DNA of 63,239 nucleotides, from contig AJFK01000840.1 of the NCBI GenBank assembly GCA_000467715.1, positions 1-63,239 of the forward strand, in the 5' to 3' direction. Under the pieces are notes generated by a model. It was not told the origin of the DNA and did not search any database. It saw nothing but the letters and a program-made list of their open reading frames with translations. The position numbers were made by a program, and so were the translations under genes. Positions within the stretch are counted from its first letter, which is position 1. Every line of letters begins with the position of its first letter. Source of the stretch: Hysterium pulicare CBS 123377. Its lineage: Eukaryota; Ascomycota; Dothideomycetes; Hysteriales; Hysteriaceae. Below, piece by piece: positions 37,001 to 46,637 of the stretch.

Positions 37001-37600
37001 CGTTGGGCGGTAAGGGGCACAATCATCGACCATGATTGCGAGCCTTCAGATGGTCGTTCAATATCATCGCGAACCTCACTGGTTCGAAGTCCTGTGCGGA
37101 AAGCAATCAACACTGCTTCAATGGCAGCGGGAAAAAGCTCAGCCCATGTCTGTGAAGTACTGATGGCGGCAGAAGAAAGAAGACCAGTGCAAACACCAAC
37201 AATGTGGCTCTCAGATGGAGAAGGGTATTTTTGCGTTCCTTGGCCATAGTGGCTGTCTCTTTGTTAGTGACTGGCTTTCTTCTTAACAATAAGACCGTCG
37301 GGTGACTTACCTGATGAAACAAGCAAGCTGGTTCAATGTATGAAAGGCGCTCTCGAGAGCAGGGTTGTGTATCTTAGATTCACTGCATCGGGCAAGGAGA
37401 TCCGTAAGAGACGTGAAGCGAGGGAACTTATCCTGGGACGCAACAGGAAGGCGGTTGACCTCAACTCGAAGAGCGTAGTATACTCGCTCGAAGAATGTGC
37501 TAAGAATGCCCTTCTCCTTGATTGAGAGAAGATGGCGGAGGGAAGCGTTGAAGGGGGTTGTCTGATCTCCAAACAGGAGGACTTGGTGCGATTTGTCCAT
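31086..37600 (-). CDS. Non-reducing polyketide synthase, SAT-KS-AT-PT-ACP-ACP-TE
   Basis: Exons 37600-37311, 37252-32797 and 32744-31086 give 2134 residues. The domains in order are: SAT (1 to about 350; Cys in GVCTG near 118, His in PYHTSH near 243); KS (about 372-800; VDTACSSS Cys near 540, EMHGTGTQ, KANIGH); AT (about 895-1210; GHSLGEYA Ser near 991); PT product template (about 1285-1580; His in GHQVNGTPLC, Asp in YWIDSLGQ); two ACPs (GVDSLLSLN near 1683, GMDSLLSLN near 1796); and TE (about 1885-2134; GWSAGG Ser near 1964, Asp in WAEDG, His in EANHF). No reducing domains are present. The enzyme joins malonyl units to an aromatic product released by the TE, as in YWA1-type naphthopyrone and tetrahydroxynaphthalene synthases. 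The N-terminus looks closer to the naphthopyrone group. The chain length cannot be read directly. Confidence 0.96.
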
Positions 37601-37841
37601 ATTAGCGAATGTGCGACTGTTGTTCCTGGTGTTTGGAGATAGACTGATGGGCTGCAGATTGCATTGTTGCTCCAGAGATGATCATATATACCAGAAGTAG
37701 TGGATTTCAGATGTACCATTCTTCCCGGTGCCACCACCTCAGATTAGCTGGGCTGGCACCAAACCCGCGACGCGGTGTCGAACATTCCGTATAGTCGGAT
37801 ACTTCCATGGCCAAAATGCGGTCAATGTCTTTCGTGGTAGC

Positions 37842-37852
37842 CCGGAAACCGA
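37842..37852. promoter_or_regulatory. AflR-type site (CCGGAAACCGA)
   Basis: Read on the minus strand it is TCGGTTTCCGG and fits TCGSWNNSCGR. It is the nearest site to the PKS start, at 242 bp. Confidence 0.5.
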
Positions 37853-38107
37853 AGGCAAACTCTTCTGATCGGCTGTGAGAGTGAATTACTGTATTTGCAC
37901 TGGTAAGCTGTCGCCTCCGCCAAGACGTCATCTTCCTAGACGTTGTATGATAATCCGACCAAGGCGGGCCGTGTCGGTCTGACTTTGATGGGAGGAAGCA
38001 TTGACCGCCTTAGCCTTCTGGAAAGGTGGGGAACAGATCTACAATTCGTCAGCTTCACGTGTTGTTGTCGCTTTACGACCGTTGGGGAGGATGAGTGAAC
38101 AGGGGCT

Positions 38108-38118
38108 TCGGTTCCCGA
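38108..38118. promoter_or_regulatory. AflR-type palindrome TCGGTTCCCGA
   Basis: A TCGG-N3-CCGA inverted repeat 508 bp upstream of the PKS start; it fits TCGSWNNSCGR. Confidence 0.5.
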
Positions 38119-38909
38119 TCAAGGACCTCAGCTAGGTTTAGCACCCAAGCCCCATTAACGCAATCGCAAGCTCAACCCTCAGGAACGCGAACAATAGTTA
38201 ATAGGAGTCGCGAAAATCTTTTTGAAACAGCCACAGCATACGATTGGAATGGGATTCGTGATTGGATGTTGAGAGTCAATAAGTTAGAACTCGGTGCTGG
38301 GGCTGGTTGCGAAGCGCTTCTCAACCTTCACAACCCGTAGTATTCGTCCAAGTAAGCTTCAATACACGTGTCTAGGTTTGAGAAATGACGCAAAAACGGC
38401 GTCCAGGCGCTTTTCTAGATACTCGGATCTCGAAGGTAGCGGTTTCGAATGAATCGTCTCCTGTGCAGACCTTTTCCCATGCGCGCTTGAATAAGCAATT
38501 GCAGAGTTGGATTCTCGGAGTAAAGTACAAGTCATCTTGGGCTCATCGTGATTCCAAGTATGTCGAGGAAAGAGTTCACGACCTCAATGGCAGAACGAAA
38601 GAGGACGACGTGGATACGGAGGAGCTGTTCAGGGTCGGGAAATGATCCTTCCGAGAACCCGCTAATCCCAATTTGGCTTAGTCACTCTCTTCTTCTGAAA
38701 TGGATTAACAAGAACGATGAAATGTCAAAGGCGATAGCGACTTGATTAGGGCACTCGTATCACAGGTCTCAGTGTGTAGCACGTGAGTTGCTTCATTGTA
38801 TCACGAGATTCCGTAAAGGAGGTGCCATTGCCCAGAGATTCATCAAGAAATTTCAGTCCATATTTTAAGTTACAGATGTGCGGGAACAAAAGCCTATATT
38901 ATAGCCTGT

Positions 38910-39404
38910 TTAAAGAGCCTTTCCATCACGCACATGGTGCTCAATCCACCCAATGGTCATCCTATTCTCGTTAGTCGTGTCTATAGCCCTTGCTAAGTTT
39001 TGCAGCTCTTACTTGGATTTCTTAGTGTCCGCAAAGTTCTCATGGTCCGGAATGCAGTTCTTAATGTACTCCGGATCGGCCTTCATTTTGACGAAGCAGT
39101 CGACATCTGGGAACGTAGCCTGCACGATGCAGTCATAGTCGGCAACGTTGGCGAATTGAGGATCGAACAGCTTGGCCATCTCTGCGCGAGTAGCGGCAGT
39201 GTTGTGTGACTATAGCAATTGTCTAAGCATGTCTCGAGTCGAATACAACGAAACACCTACCATTGCGAAGCTGACCATGCCATACTTAGCCATCAGGTTC
39301 TTCACGAGCGGACCGTGAATCTCGCTCATGTAGGTGTGGTAGTCTTCCTCGCTCAAACCCTCCTTGCGGTATGCGCACACGGTCCAGCAGAGAAGAGGGG
39401 CCAT
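38910..39404 (-). CDS. EthD-domain protein (TpcK-family dehydratase/decarboxylase type)
   Basis: Exons 39404-39261, 39209-39013 and 38961-38910 give 130 residues, the usual size of this family. It begins MAPLLCWTVCAYRKEGLS and contains HGPLVKNLMAKYGM and PDHENF, typical of the EthD ferredoxin-like fold. In aromatic polyketide clusters small EthD proteins act just after the PKS: AurZ dehydrates YWA1 to nor-rubrofusarin, and TpcK-type proteins decarboxylate anthrone precursors. The PKS here has its own TE, so dehydration of a naphthopyrone is the more natural guess; this is inference. It is codirectional with the PKS. An AflR-type palindrome lies 263 bp upstream. An in-frame TTG further upstream exists, but the ATG at 39404 is the sensible start. 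Confidence 0.88.
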
Positions 39405-40300
39405 TCTAAGTATGGCCAATGAAGTATGTTTGAGATTTCTTCAAGTTGCACGAGAAAAAAGAGATGATGTCGATGCCACTGAAAAGGTATTCAAGAGAAT
39501 ATAAGAGATGACGACTCGAACAGCTTGGCTAAGCTATGGAATAGAACACAGAATAAATGGAACGAGCTACACAAGGAATCCGCATTGCTGCACTCGGTGT
39601 TCGCTTTTCAAACTCCATCGTGACCGCTTGCTGTAGTGGAACGTCCAGCGCACAGAGGTGATGTTTTCGGTTTCCGAGTAAGCAGATAGATCATGAAACC
39701 AAGCCTTGAACGCGTCCCACGTTGGCACGTTCTGAACCTGCTATTTTGCCCTCGCTTCTTGAGGCAAACTCTTATTGAGTACACATTGTTTCACAAGACA
39801 GGCGATGGAAAGTTCTGGGAAGAGTCATCATCGGCGGCCTCGGGATGAAGAGAAAGACTATTTAGGGGCTTATTGGAAAAGTGGGTCATTCGCGTGCGCG
39901 TCGTTAGCGTCTTGGCGTAGTCGACATCTATCTCGCGCGCGTCGTGAGGCTTCTCGCCCTCATCACTAATCCCAAGATTCACACTTTCTTCCACATCCAA
40001 CAGATAGGTCGAGCAAAAATCATTCAAACTCTGAATGCCAACCGGGTATTACCTATACTGCACAGCTTTCAATTGTTCATTGCCTTTACCAGGTCAGTTT
40101 GTATCAGGCTAAACATTAACTCCAGGGGTCATGAGTCGCCCTGGAAATATCCCACTTTCACGAATTCAGAAAAGATGATTGGATTGCAAAACCGATATGC
40201 TTATGATAAATATGCTCATTTGGAACTTCTAATACCATCAGGAAAGAAATAAAATACAATCAGACAAAAAGACTCCTGAACACCACCGCATGCCACACAT
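39405..40300. promoter_or_regulatory. EthD gene upstream region
   Basis: These 896 bp contain no gene. The AflR-type palindrome at 39667-39677 is the only notable site. Confidence 0.5.
39667..39677. promoter_or_regulatory. AflR-type palindrome TCGGTTTCCGA
   Basis: A TCGG-N3-CCGA inverted repeat 263 bp upstream of the EthD gene; it fits TCGSWNNSCGR. Confidence 0.5.
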
Positions 40301-41590
40301 CTAAAAGTCCAAAACTTCGCAGTCATCGAACCATCGCTGTCCAAACATCTTCTTTCCACCGAAGTAGCTCCTTTCAATGGATTTCTTTGCATACACTCTC
40401 ATCATGCTCTCGTATGAACTAATGCTTTTCTCATTGATCCCACCCGTCGCGAGGGCCCCTGATAAAGTAGCGGCATCCATGATAGCAGTTACTGCACCGA
40501 CGCCACCGCTTGGGGACATAACGTGGACCGCGTCACCGATCAATGTGACACGTGATGAGGGCGTCCAAACTGGAATGTTCGGCTTGGACGAAGAGATGCG
40601 GAGAGCTGCAGTTTGTTTGACATCTTGGTATTCGAACAGTGCACGAAGAGAGTCATCCCATTCCTCAGTCAGCTTGAGCGAAAGATCGGCAGCTTGTTCG
40701 CCGCTCAAAGCTAGAAGCTTATCGGTGGATAGGCCAAACACGTCAGAACGGGAGATAAGAACCCAGTAAATGTAGTCTTGGGGAGCCTTCGACTTGTACT
40801 CGTTGTCCACGAAACGCACAGGTTCAAGCAAGCAGCTTAGTGGCGTCTCGTCGATGTCAAGGGTTTGTGTCATTGGAGTCTTGTCGAGGATCAAAGACAT
40901 CCACTTGTGTCCTCTCGGATGATACTTTTGCAAGAACTCCTCCGTTAGTGGGGTCTTTCCGTAGATGCATCGGCCGTTAGTGTCGACTGGCTTATGATCT
41001 GGGAGGAATTGCTTGCGGACAGGAGAGCGAAGACCATCAGCACCAACGATGAGGATACCTTGCTCGGATGTCCCATCTGCGAAGTGTGCAATAACGCCCT
41101 CCTCTACGACATCGTAGTGAGTTAAAGACTTTCCGAATGATACATCTTCGTCAAGTCCTCGGAACAGGAGACTACGCAGAACGGTCCGGTCGGCCAAGTA
41201 TGGAACCATACCACCTCCTCGAGCTCCTGGTCCTGCTCGGCTGGCAATTATGCCACCATCGAAAGCATTGATGTTGGTTTCGCCAAATTTGGATTCAGCA
41301 CAGGTCTTCTCGAACTCCTCCCACATCTCCGAAGTCATCACTGCCTTCAAGGCCTGAGCACCCTCAAAATTGATCTGATTGAATTAGCGCAGTTTCATTG
41401 ATATTCAACAGGCGGTGACTTCAATTACCTTAATCCTGTATCCTTGGGCACGAAAGGTGGGAGATGGATCTCTCTCGAAAAGGTGAAAAGGAATATGAGC
41501 TTTCTTGAGACCTTGAGCAAGAGATAAGCCACCCAATCCGGCGCCGATGATGAGGACGCGCGGAGGGAGCTGGGCAATAGATGGTGACAT
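40301..41590 (-). CDS. FAD-dependent aromatic monooxygenase (cluster A)
   Basis: Exons 41590-41429 and 41374-40301 give 411 residues. The N-terminal Rossmann motif GAGLGG is at residues 16-21. The DG motif is [12 protein letters not shown], and the GD motif [17 protein letters not shown] near residue 335 binds the FAD ribityl and phosphate. These mark class A flavin monooxygenases of the salicylate hydroxylase type, which hydroxylate phenols using NAD(P)H and oxygen. It shares a 579-bp divergent promoter, with a central AflR-type palindrome, with the transesterase gene. It is only distantly similar to the two monooxygenases at 54.9 and 59.7 kb. The likely role is ring hydroxylation of the PKS product; the position is unknown. 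Confidence 0.9.
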
Positions 41591-42169
41591 TGTGGCAAAA
41601 GAGATTGAGAGGGTGTAAAGTGTCTAGGTAAGTTTCTTGAAAGAGATAAACGAAGGTATTGACCTTGCTGCTTTATTCTATTAAAAGTGTTTGCTTGTCT
41701 GATCATATCTCATTTACTTTGAGGTAAACACTAGCTTTAGTAGTCTCACAGGAGGAAGCGGTGGGCTGACCGGATAATATTGTCTCTGGCGCCATGATCG
41801 AACGACTAAGTGGAATTCCCGAAGCAAAGGCCATTCTCTGTCAAAAATCACGAATCTACGTGATCCGAGTTTCGTGCTGGAGTTATGGGTGGTGGTTTGG
41901 CCATGCACTAATCGGGTTTCGGTAACCGAAAACAGTTGGTGCGGTGTGAAGTTCAAAAGCATTTAGCGTGGTAAGCACCGGATGACATCGAATTAAAGTC
42001 CCCGAAAGCTCACAAGGTTATTTAGACAACACGTCGTGTATTTTAATAGACGGATAGAAGTTGAAGGCGTGGGGTTGCTCAAATCCTCTCGTACAGTACT
42101 TTCTGTTCTCTTAGTATATTCTCTACTTCCTTCCCATATTGTTCGATCTGTTCCATAATTCTATTCATC
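41591..42169. promoter_or_regulatory. Divergent promoter, FAD monooxygenase / transesterase
   Basis: This 579-bp shared upstream region has an extended inverted repeat, TTTCGGTAACCGAAA (41917-41931), 327 bp from the monooxygenase start and 239 bp from the transesterase start. Confidence 0.6.
41919..41929. promoter_or_regulatory. AflR-type palindrome TCGGTAACCGA
   Basis: This is the core of a 15-bp inverted repeat in the divergent promoter, and the most symmetric of the sites in this window. Confidence 0.55.
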
Positions 42170-43597
42170 ATGGGTTCCATGCCAGTGATGACCATGAAGG
42201 AGGAGCTCGATAGTATCCTGGAGAAGTACACGGCTGTAGTCCCCAATCACCTTCGCGGAGCTGCCTTCTCCGCAGTAACTAGCAATGGTATGAAATCGAG
42301 TTTGGATAATCCTACGAAGTTTTGAACCTAAAGCTGATAAATCGAAAGGTGAAATCGTTTATCAAAATGCCGCAGGAAGTAGCACGATCGAGAACACCAA
42401 AGGAGCTGCCCTACAGCTCGACTCCACAATGTGGATCGGATCCATCACCAAACTTCAGACCGTTATGGCCTGCATGATTGCCATCGAGAAGGGACTCTTC
42501 ACTCTGGACACCAACGTCCGCGAAGTGGTCCCAGAACTCAAAGAAGTCGAGATCCTCACAGGTTTCGAGGGCGAGACATTCCCTCGAAAGCCGATCACTA
42601 AGAAGTGCACTAGCCCTATCACCCTTCGGTAAGAGACCACTCTCCCTTCAAACTAAGATCAAGCATGCTCATGCACATTTCAGGCAACTCATTACTCACA
42701 CGAGCGGTATGATCTACGACTACGGCCATGATGGCCTAAAGGAGTGGTCTGCCTACCACGGCATCAAAGACAACACCTTCAGCGGCACCCTTAAGGGTTA
42801 CCAGAAGCCCCTGATCTACGAACCCGGTAATGGCTGGGCTTACAGTCCCGGAATGGACTGGGCCGGCCGTCTGATCGAAGTCACCTCCGGTTTCACTCTC
42901 GAACAATTCCTCTCCCAAAATATCTGGTCAAAGCTCGGCATGACCAGCACGACCTTCCGCCCCGATCTCCGCCCCGACATCCAAGCCCGCCGCATGCAAA
43001 TGGCAAGCCGCAACCGAGAGACCATGGAAATCACCAAGGGCGTCGTTCCACAAGAAGCCCAAGGCAGCTTTGCGCCCGACTGCTGCGGCGGCGTCGGTCT
43101 CTACAGCACCATCGAAGACTGCACCAAAGTACTCCAAGCACTCATCACCAAGAACCCAGCCATCATGACCGCCGCCAGCTACGAAAAACTTGTTACGCCC
43201 CAAGTCGACACCAACGAGCACTTCCTCGACGTTATCCGTGGCGTCGGACAAGGCCATCTCGGCCAAACGTGGGACAAGGGCGCCGAAGGCACATTCGGAT
43301 TCGGTTCTTCGATCATCGGTCAGGATTTTGTTGAGCGGAGGAAGAAGGGTAGTTGTAACTGGAGTGGGATGCCAGGGACGCACTGCGTAAGGACTCACCA
43401 TTACTCCGTTGGATGGTGAAGCTATCCTTCCTTCTGTACGTAAAAGCTAATTTTTGTTGTGCGTATGACAGTGGCTAGATATCGAATCGGGCGTTGGTGG
43501 TATGCTGACGACGCAGATTTTACCGCCTGGGGATCCGATGGTTACGGAACTGCTTTTTGAGCTTGAGAAGGCACTTTATAGGCATTTGTGCGGTTAG
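42170..43597 (+). CDS. Beta-lactamase-fold serine transesterase (LovD-like)
   Basis: Exons 42170-42287, 42349-42628, 42684-43386 and 43472-43597 give 408 residues. The class C beta-lactamase/penicillin-binding fold is shown by the SxxK motif SITK (S71 to K74), the YSP tyrosine (Y186) and a late Gly-rich strand region (GVGGMLTT). LovD, the acyltransferase of lovastatin biosynthesis, has 413 residues with Ser76, Lys79 and Tyr188, a close match in spacing. Such proteins move an acyl group from a thioester onto an alcohol; others are esterases. Placement beside a monooxygenase and near an aromatic PKS suggests acylation or deacylation of the product. All three introns join conserved stretches in frame. 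Confidence 0.85.
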
Positions 43598-45650
43598 TTT
43601 TTCTTCCCGGTCTGGCCCTTTTTGAAATTGAGCTTGGGAGTTTTGCATAGACGTTGGCGTCGCATCTGACGGAAGAACACTTTGCCGAGCCTGAAGTTGT
43701 TATGGTTTGGAAAGTTGGCTTCGCTCGATGGCGCGCTGAAAGCTCTTTTTTTCCCCTATGTTTGATCAGCCTTGTGTACATACTCCACCTAAGCCAATTC
43801 ATGATCACTGCAGGCTTCTGATTTTCTTTCACTTAACAGCAGATGTTCCATCACGTTCTAAACGCCCTGCGCTCACTAGAGCGTCAACTCCCTATGAATC
43901 CGCGACATCTCTCCCCCGCAGACCGGGAATGGGATGGGTTCATAATAGACGCACGATATCATTCCCTTGGCCGGCGAGATTCTCTATCAGGCATTCTTTG
44001 TATGGGTGAGTCGGGAAAGGTAAAGGAGGAGTGAAGATTGGCTGGCGTTTGGGGGTGTCTAAAAGGTTGTGGGTTCTTAGATGGAGGATGGTTAGTATAT
44101 GGTGTTCAAAGGACCCAACATTTGGAGATCATTCGCATGGATGTATGTAAAGCCAACCCCTCATGTTCTATGGAGAAAAAGTATAAGTCTGAGACCTCTG
44201 AATCTTTCACTCTCTACATTTCATTTCAGCGCCATGAACAACGTTACTAAAACCTTTGAAATAGCAACACCCTTTTCCTATTATCTACCACTCACAGCTT
44301 TTCATCACGTTACCAAATCTCTGTCCCCTCTAATATCCGTCCACCCGGATCCCGATGCCTGCCATCAACTTTCTCGCTCCGAATTTAGAATCTTGGACCC
44401 GGATTCTCAGGCTATTGTGACGTTTGTCATAGCGAAGGCAGCGTGGTTCGCCTCTCCTTTCTACATCACTTTGTCATTACTGCCCAAACTCGGAGTCATT
44501 AACTCGGAAACCGAATCTCAGTTTCAGGTATCTGGTGGCCCAGACGGTGAGGCTATTTAGTGATGGGATCTGTGCTGTACAGACCTGAGTACATACACGT
44601 TCGGGAAACAGAGAGGATGGAGACGATGACAACGTATTGACGCGGTGGCAGCGGTAGCGAGGCTACTAATCAGTGTTGAGTATAAAAGGAGAGAAAAAAT
44701 AAGTAATTATTAGAGCGTGTGAATGAATGCAGCTTGCCAAATAAGAGAAGCGCACGTCGGATTGGCTATACTTGCTTAACTTTTACTTCGAAGCCTATTG
44801 AACGTCGACATGAAATTTTCGCGGAAGCCTGTACTAGCACTCGGACGAACTAGGAAGAGGTATCGTAACGGGTTAAGTAATCCGAGGCTGGATCATGGCC
44901 GTCGTGCTCAATGAATTGCATCTCGCAAACGCTCTTATTATCTCCTCAGGTCTGAACTCGCACTAAAATTAATTAAGGGGCTAATTTGGGGGCGGTATGT
45001 TCTGTGGGTGTTTTAGCCCCCACCTTCAACGACTAATTTTAACCATCGTCTCTCTACGGAGTACCTAGGCGGACATCCAAAACTTCCTGCACGAGAAGAA
45101 ATTGCTGATCATGGAAAAATGTATGTGAAAGATTCGTTGCCTGAAAATATCTCTGCGTCTTTTCTTGCAAAAACTCCAGGCTAATACGTGGTCGTTCGGA
45201 CTCTCATCGCGCTACTTTTTATATCGTCTCGTCAAACTCGACCGAAGGCCAACCCTAGCGCTGTCGATGATACAAAGGATGGCCCAATACATTTCATATT
45301 TGATTGGATGCATGATTTGCGATCCTCCTGAGTGACAAAAGAGGACATACATCCGGTGAGGCTCGTTAATGATTAAGCCCATAGCAGTAATTTGGCGAGC
45401 CCGCCTACCGAGAACTACGAGCCGCCAACCCCTTGGCTGTAACGAGACGCAGGCACCACCGCGCTAGATAAGATAGCACGCTGGCCCATATACATCTTTC
45501 AGATATATTTTCTGGGTCTTTTCATATTTTCCAGCTTCCTCTACTTATTTAAAGCTAATTCGGTGATAAGACACCCTCCAATAGGGTATATAACCAGGAA
45601 ATCAACATCATTAGCTTCGTCAAAGCTGCTGGGCCCTTAATAATCACGAA
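43598..45650. other. Intergenic 2.05 kb
   Basis: I see no convincing gene. A plus-strand frame at 44099-44560 has no recognisable feature and I do not call it. The AflR-type palindrome at 44504-44514 lies 1.1 kb upstream of the membrane-protein gene. Confidence 0.45.
44504..44514. promoter_or_regulatory. AflR-type palindrome TCGGAAACCGA
   Basis: A TCGG-N3-CCGA inverted repeat that fits TCGSWNNSCGR. It lies 907 bp downstream of the transesterase and 1137 bp upstream of the next gene, so its target is unclear. Confidence 0.35.
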
Positions 45651-46637
45651 ATGGACGTTTTCCGTGAAGGAACCAAGAGACTGCTCCTATCGGTCCTATT
45701 CTACACTTACGTCGCGGCACAATCCCAATCGAATCAGCTACCAGGAATATCCTACGACGACGATGGCTGTCCTACCGGAGAAGAAATTGTATACTCGCCT
45801 TTCAAGCCCTGGTTCGCCTTCTACCGGGGCTCCAACCAGCTCTGCTGGACCGCCGCCAGTTGCGTTTTCATCAAAGGAGACGAGTCTCGAAAGCTGCAGT
45901 TCAGCTCCATAGCTCTGGTCATGGGCTTGATTCCAATTACCCTAAAGGACATTGCCTGGCCGGAGCGTAGGATATTGTACGTTTCCGAACACCCGTCCTG
46001 GCTTATCGAGGTGATCATCAGAGCCCTGGGAAGCGTACCCATTGAGACGTCATCCCCAGAAGAAACCCAAGCGAAAGGCTTGACTTCATCGCCGGTTATG
46101 CGTTGGGCTTGGAATCAGCGTCGGGGTATGATCCAATTTCTGGTTTTCTTGGGTGTCATCCTCCTTGCTGGTACATACGCTGCCATTGCCCTCGTGGAAA
46201 TCTATTCAAAAAGGTGTGCCCTTGGGTGCCCGTATCCCGTCTTCGTTCTGACATGGTACCTTGTGGCCATCGTGCCGGCGGTTTTACATACCTTGTCCAT
46301 CAGCAGGCGACGGAGAAAAGACGACTTCTCCCAAGCGCATGCAACTGCAAGATTCGAAACTTCATCATTCGTCTCTGCTAGGCACCAGCAGCTACAAGTT
46401 AACTCTGCCGTGCAAGGTGCTGAAGAGTCCTGGCCCATTCAGCTGGTTTGGGCCATCTATTACATCGCGGGCACACTTATTTTTACTTCTATCATGGCCG
46501 TGACGGTTATAGAGTTATTCATATGGGTTTTAACGTGTTTCGCTGTGATGGGAGCCAGCAAGTTGCTTGCTTTCTTTATCCTTTTGTCGTTTGAGAAAAC
46601 TGGTCCGTCGGTGGATGAAAGTCGGATGAATCGATGA
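45651..46637 (+). CDS. Multi-pass membrane protein, unknown function
   Basis: This is a 328-residue intronless protein. A signal peptide (LLLSVLFYTYVAA) is followed by a short luminal stretch with two cysteines (DDGCPTGEE and NQLCWTAASC). Hydrophobic segments follow near residues 83-97 and 165-190 (FLVFLGVILLAGTYAAIALVEI), then 200-222, and 265-310 as a long double segment. Between them lies a basic Arg-rich loop (SISRRRRKDD). I do not recognise the family; similar orphan membrane proteins are common in filamentous ascomycetes. It lies between the two groups of biosynthetic genes and could be an accessory or unrelated gene. Confidence 0.7.
   Translation: MDVFREGTKRLLLSVLFYTYVAAQSQSNQLPGISYDDDGCPTGEEIVYSPFKPWFAFYRGSNQLCWTAASCVFIKGDESRKLQFSSIALVMGLIPITLKDIAWPERRILYVSEHPSWLIEVIIRALGSVPIETSSPEETQAKGLTSSPVMRWAWNQRRGMIQFLVFLGVILLAGTYAAIALVEIYSKRCALGCPYPVFVLTWYLVAIVPAVLHTLSISRRRRKDDFSQAHATARFETSSFVSARHQQLQVNSAVQGAEESWPIQLVWAIYYIAGTLIFTSIMAVTVIELFIWVLTCFAVMGASKLLAFFILLSFEKTGPSVDESRMNR

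Larger units (their letters stand above)
37601..38909. promoter_or_regulatory. PKS upstream region
   Basis: These 1.3 kb upstream of the PKS contain no convincing gene. Two AflR-type sites lie 242 and 508 bp upstream of the PKS start. Confidence 0.55.

Noticed and set aside
38385-38645. Plus-strand frame of 86 codons upstream of the PKS
   Set aside because: No recognisable feature, and it lies in the PKS promoter region.
44099-44560. Plus-strand frame of 153 codons in the gap after the transesterase
   Set aside because: Composition and sequence show no domain, signal or helix pattern; probably chance.
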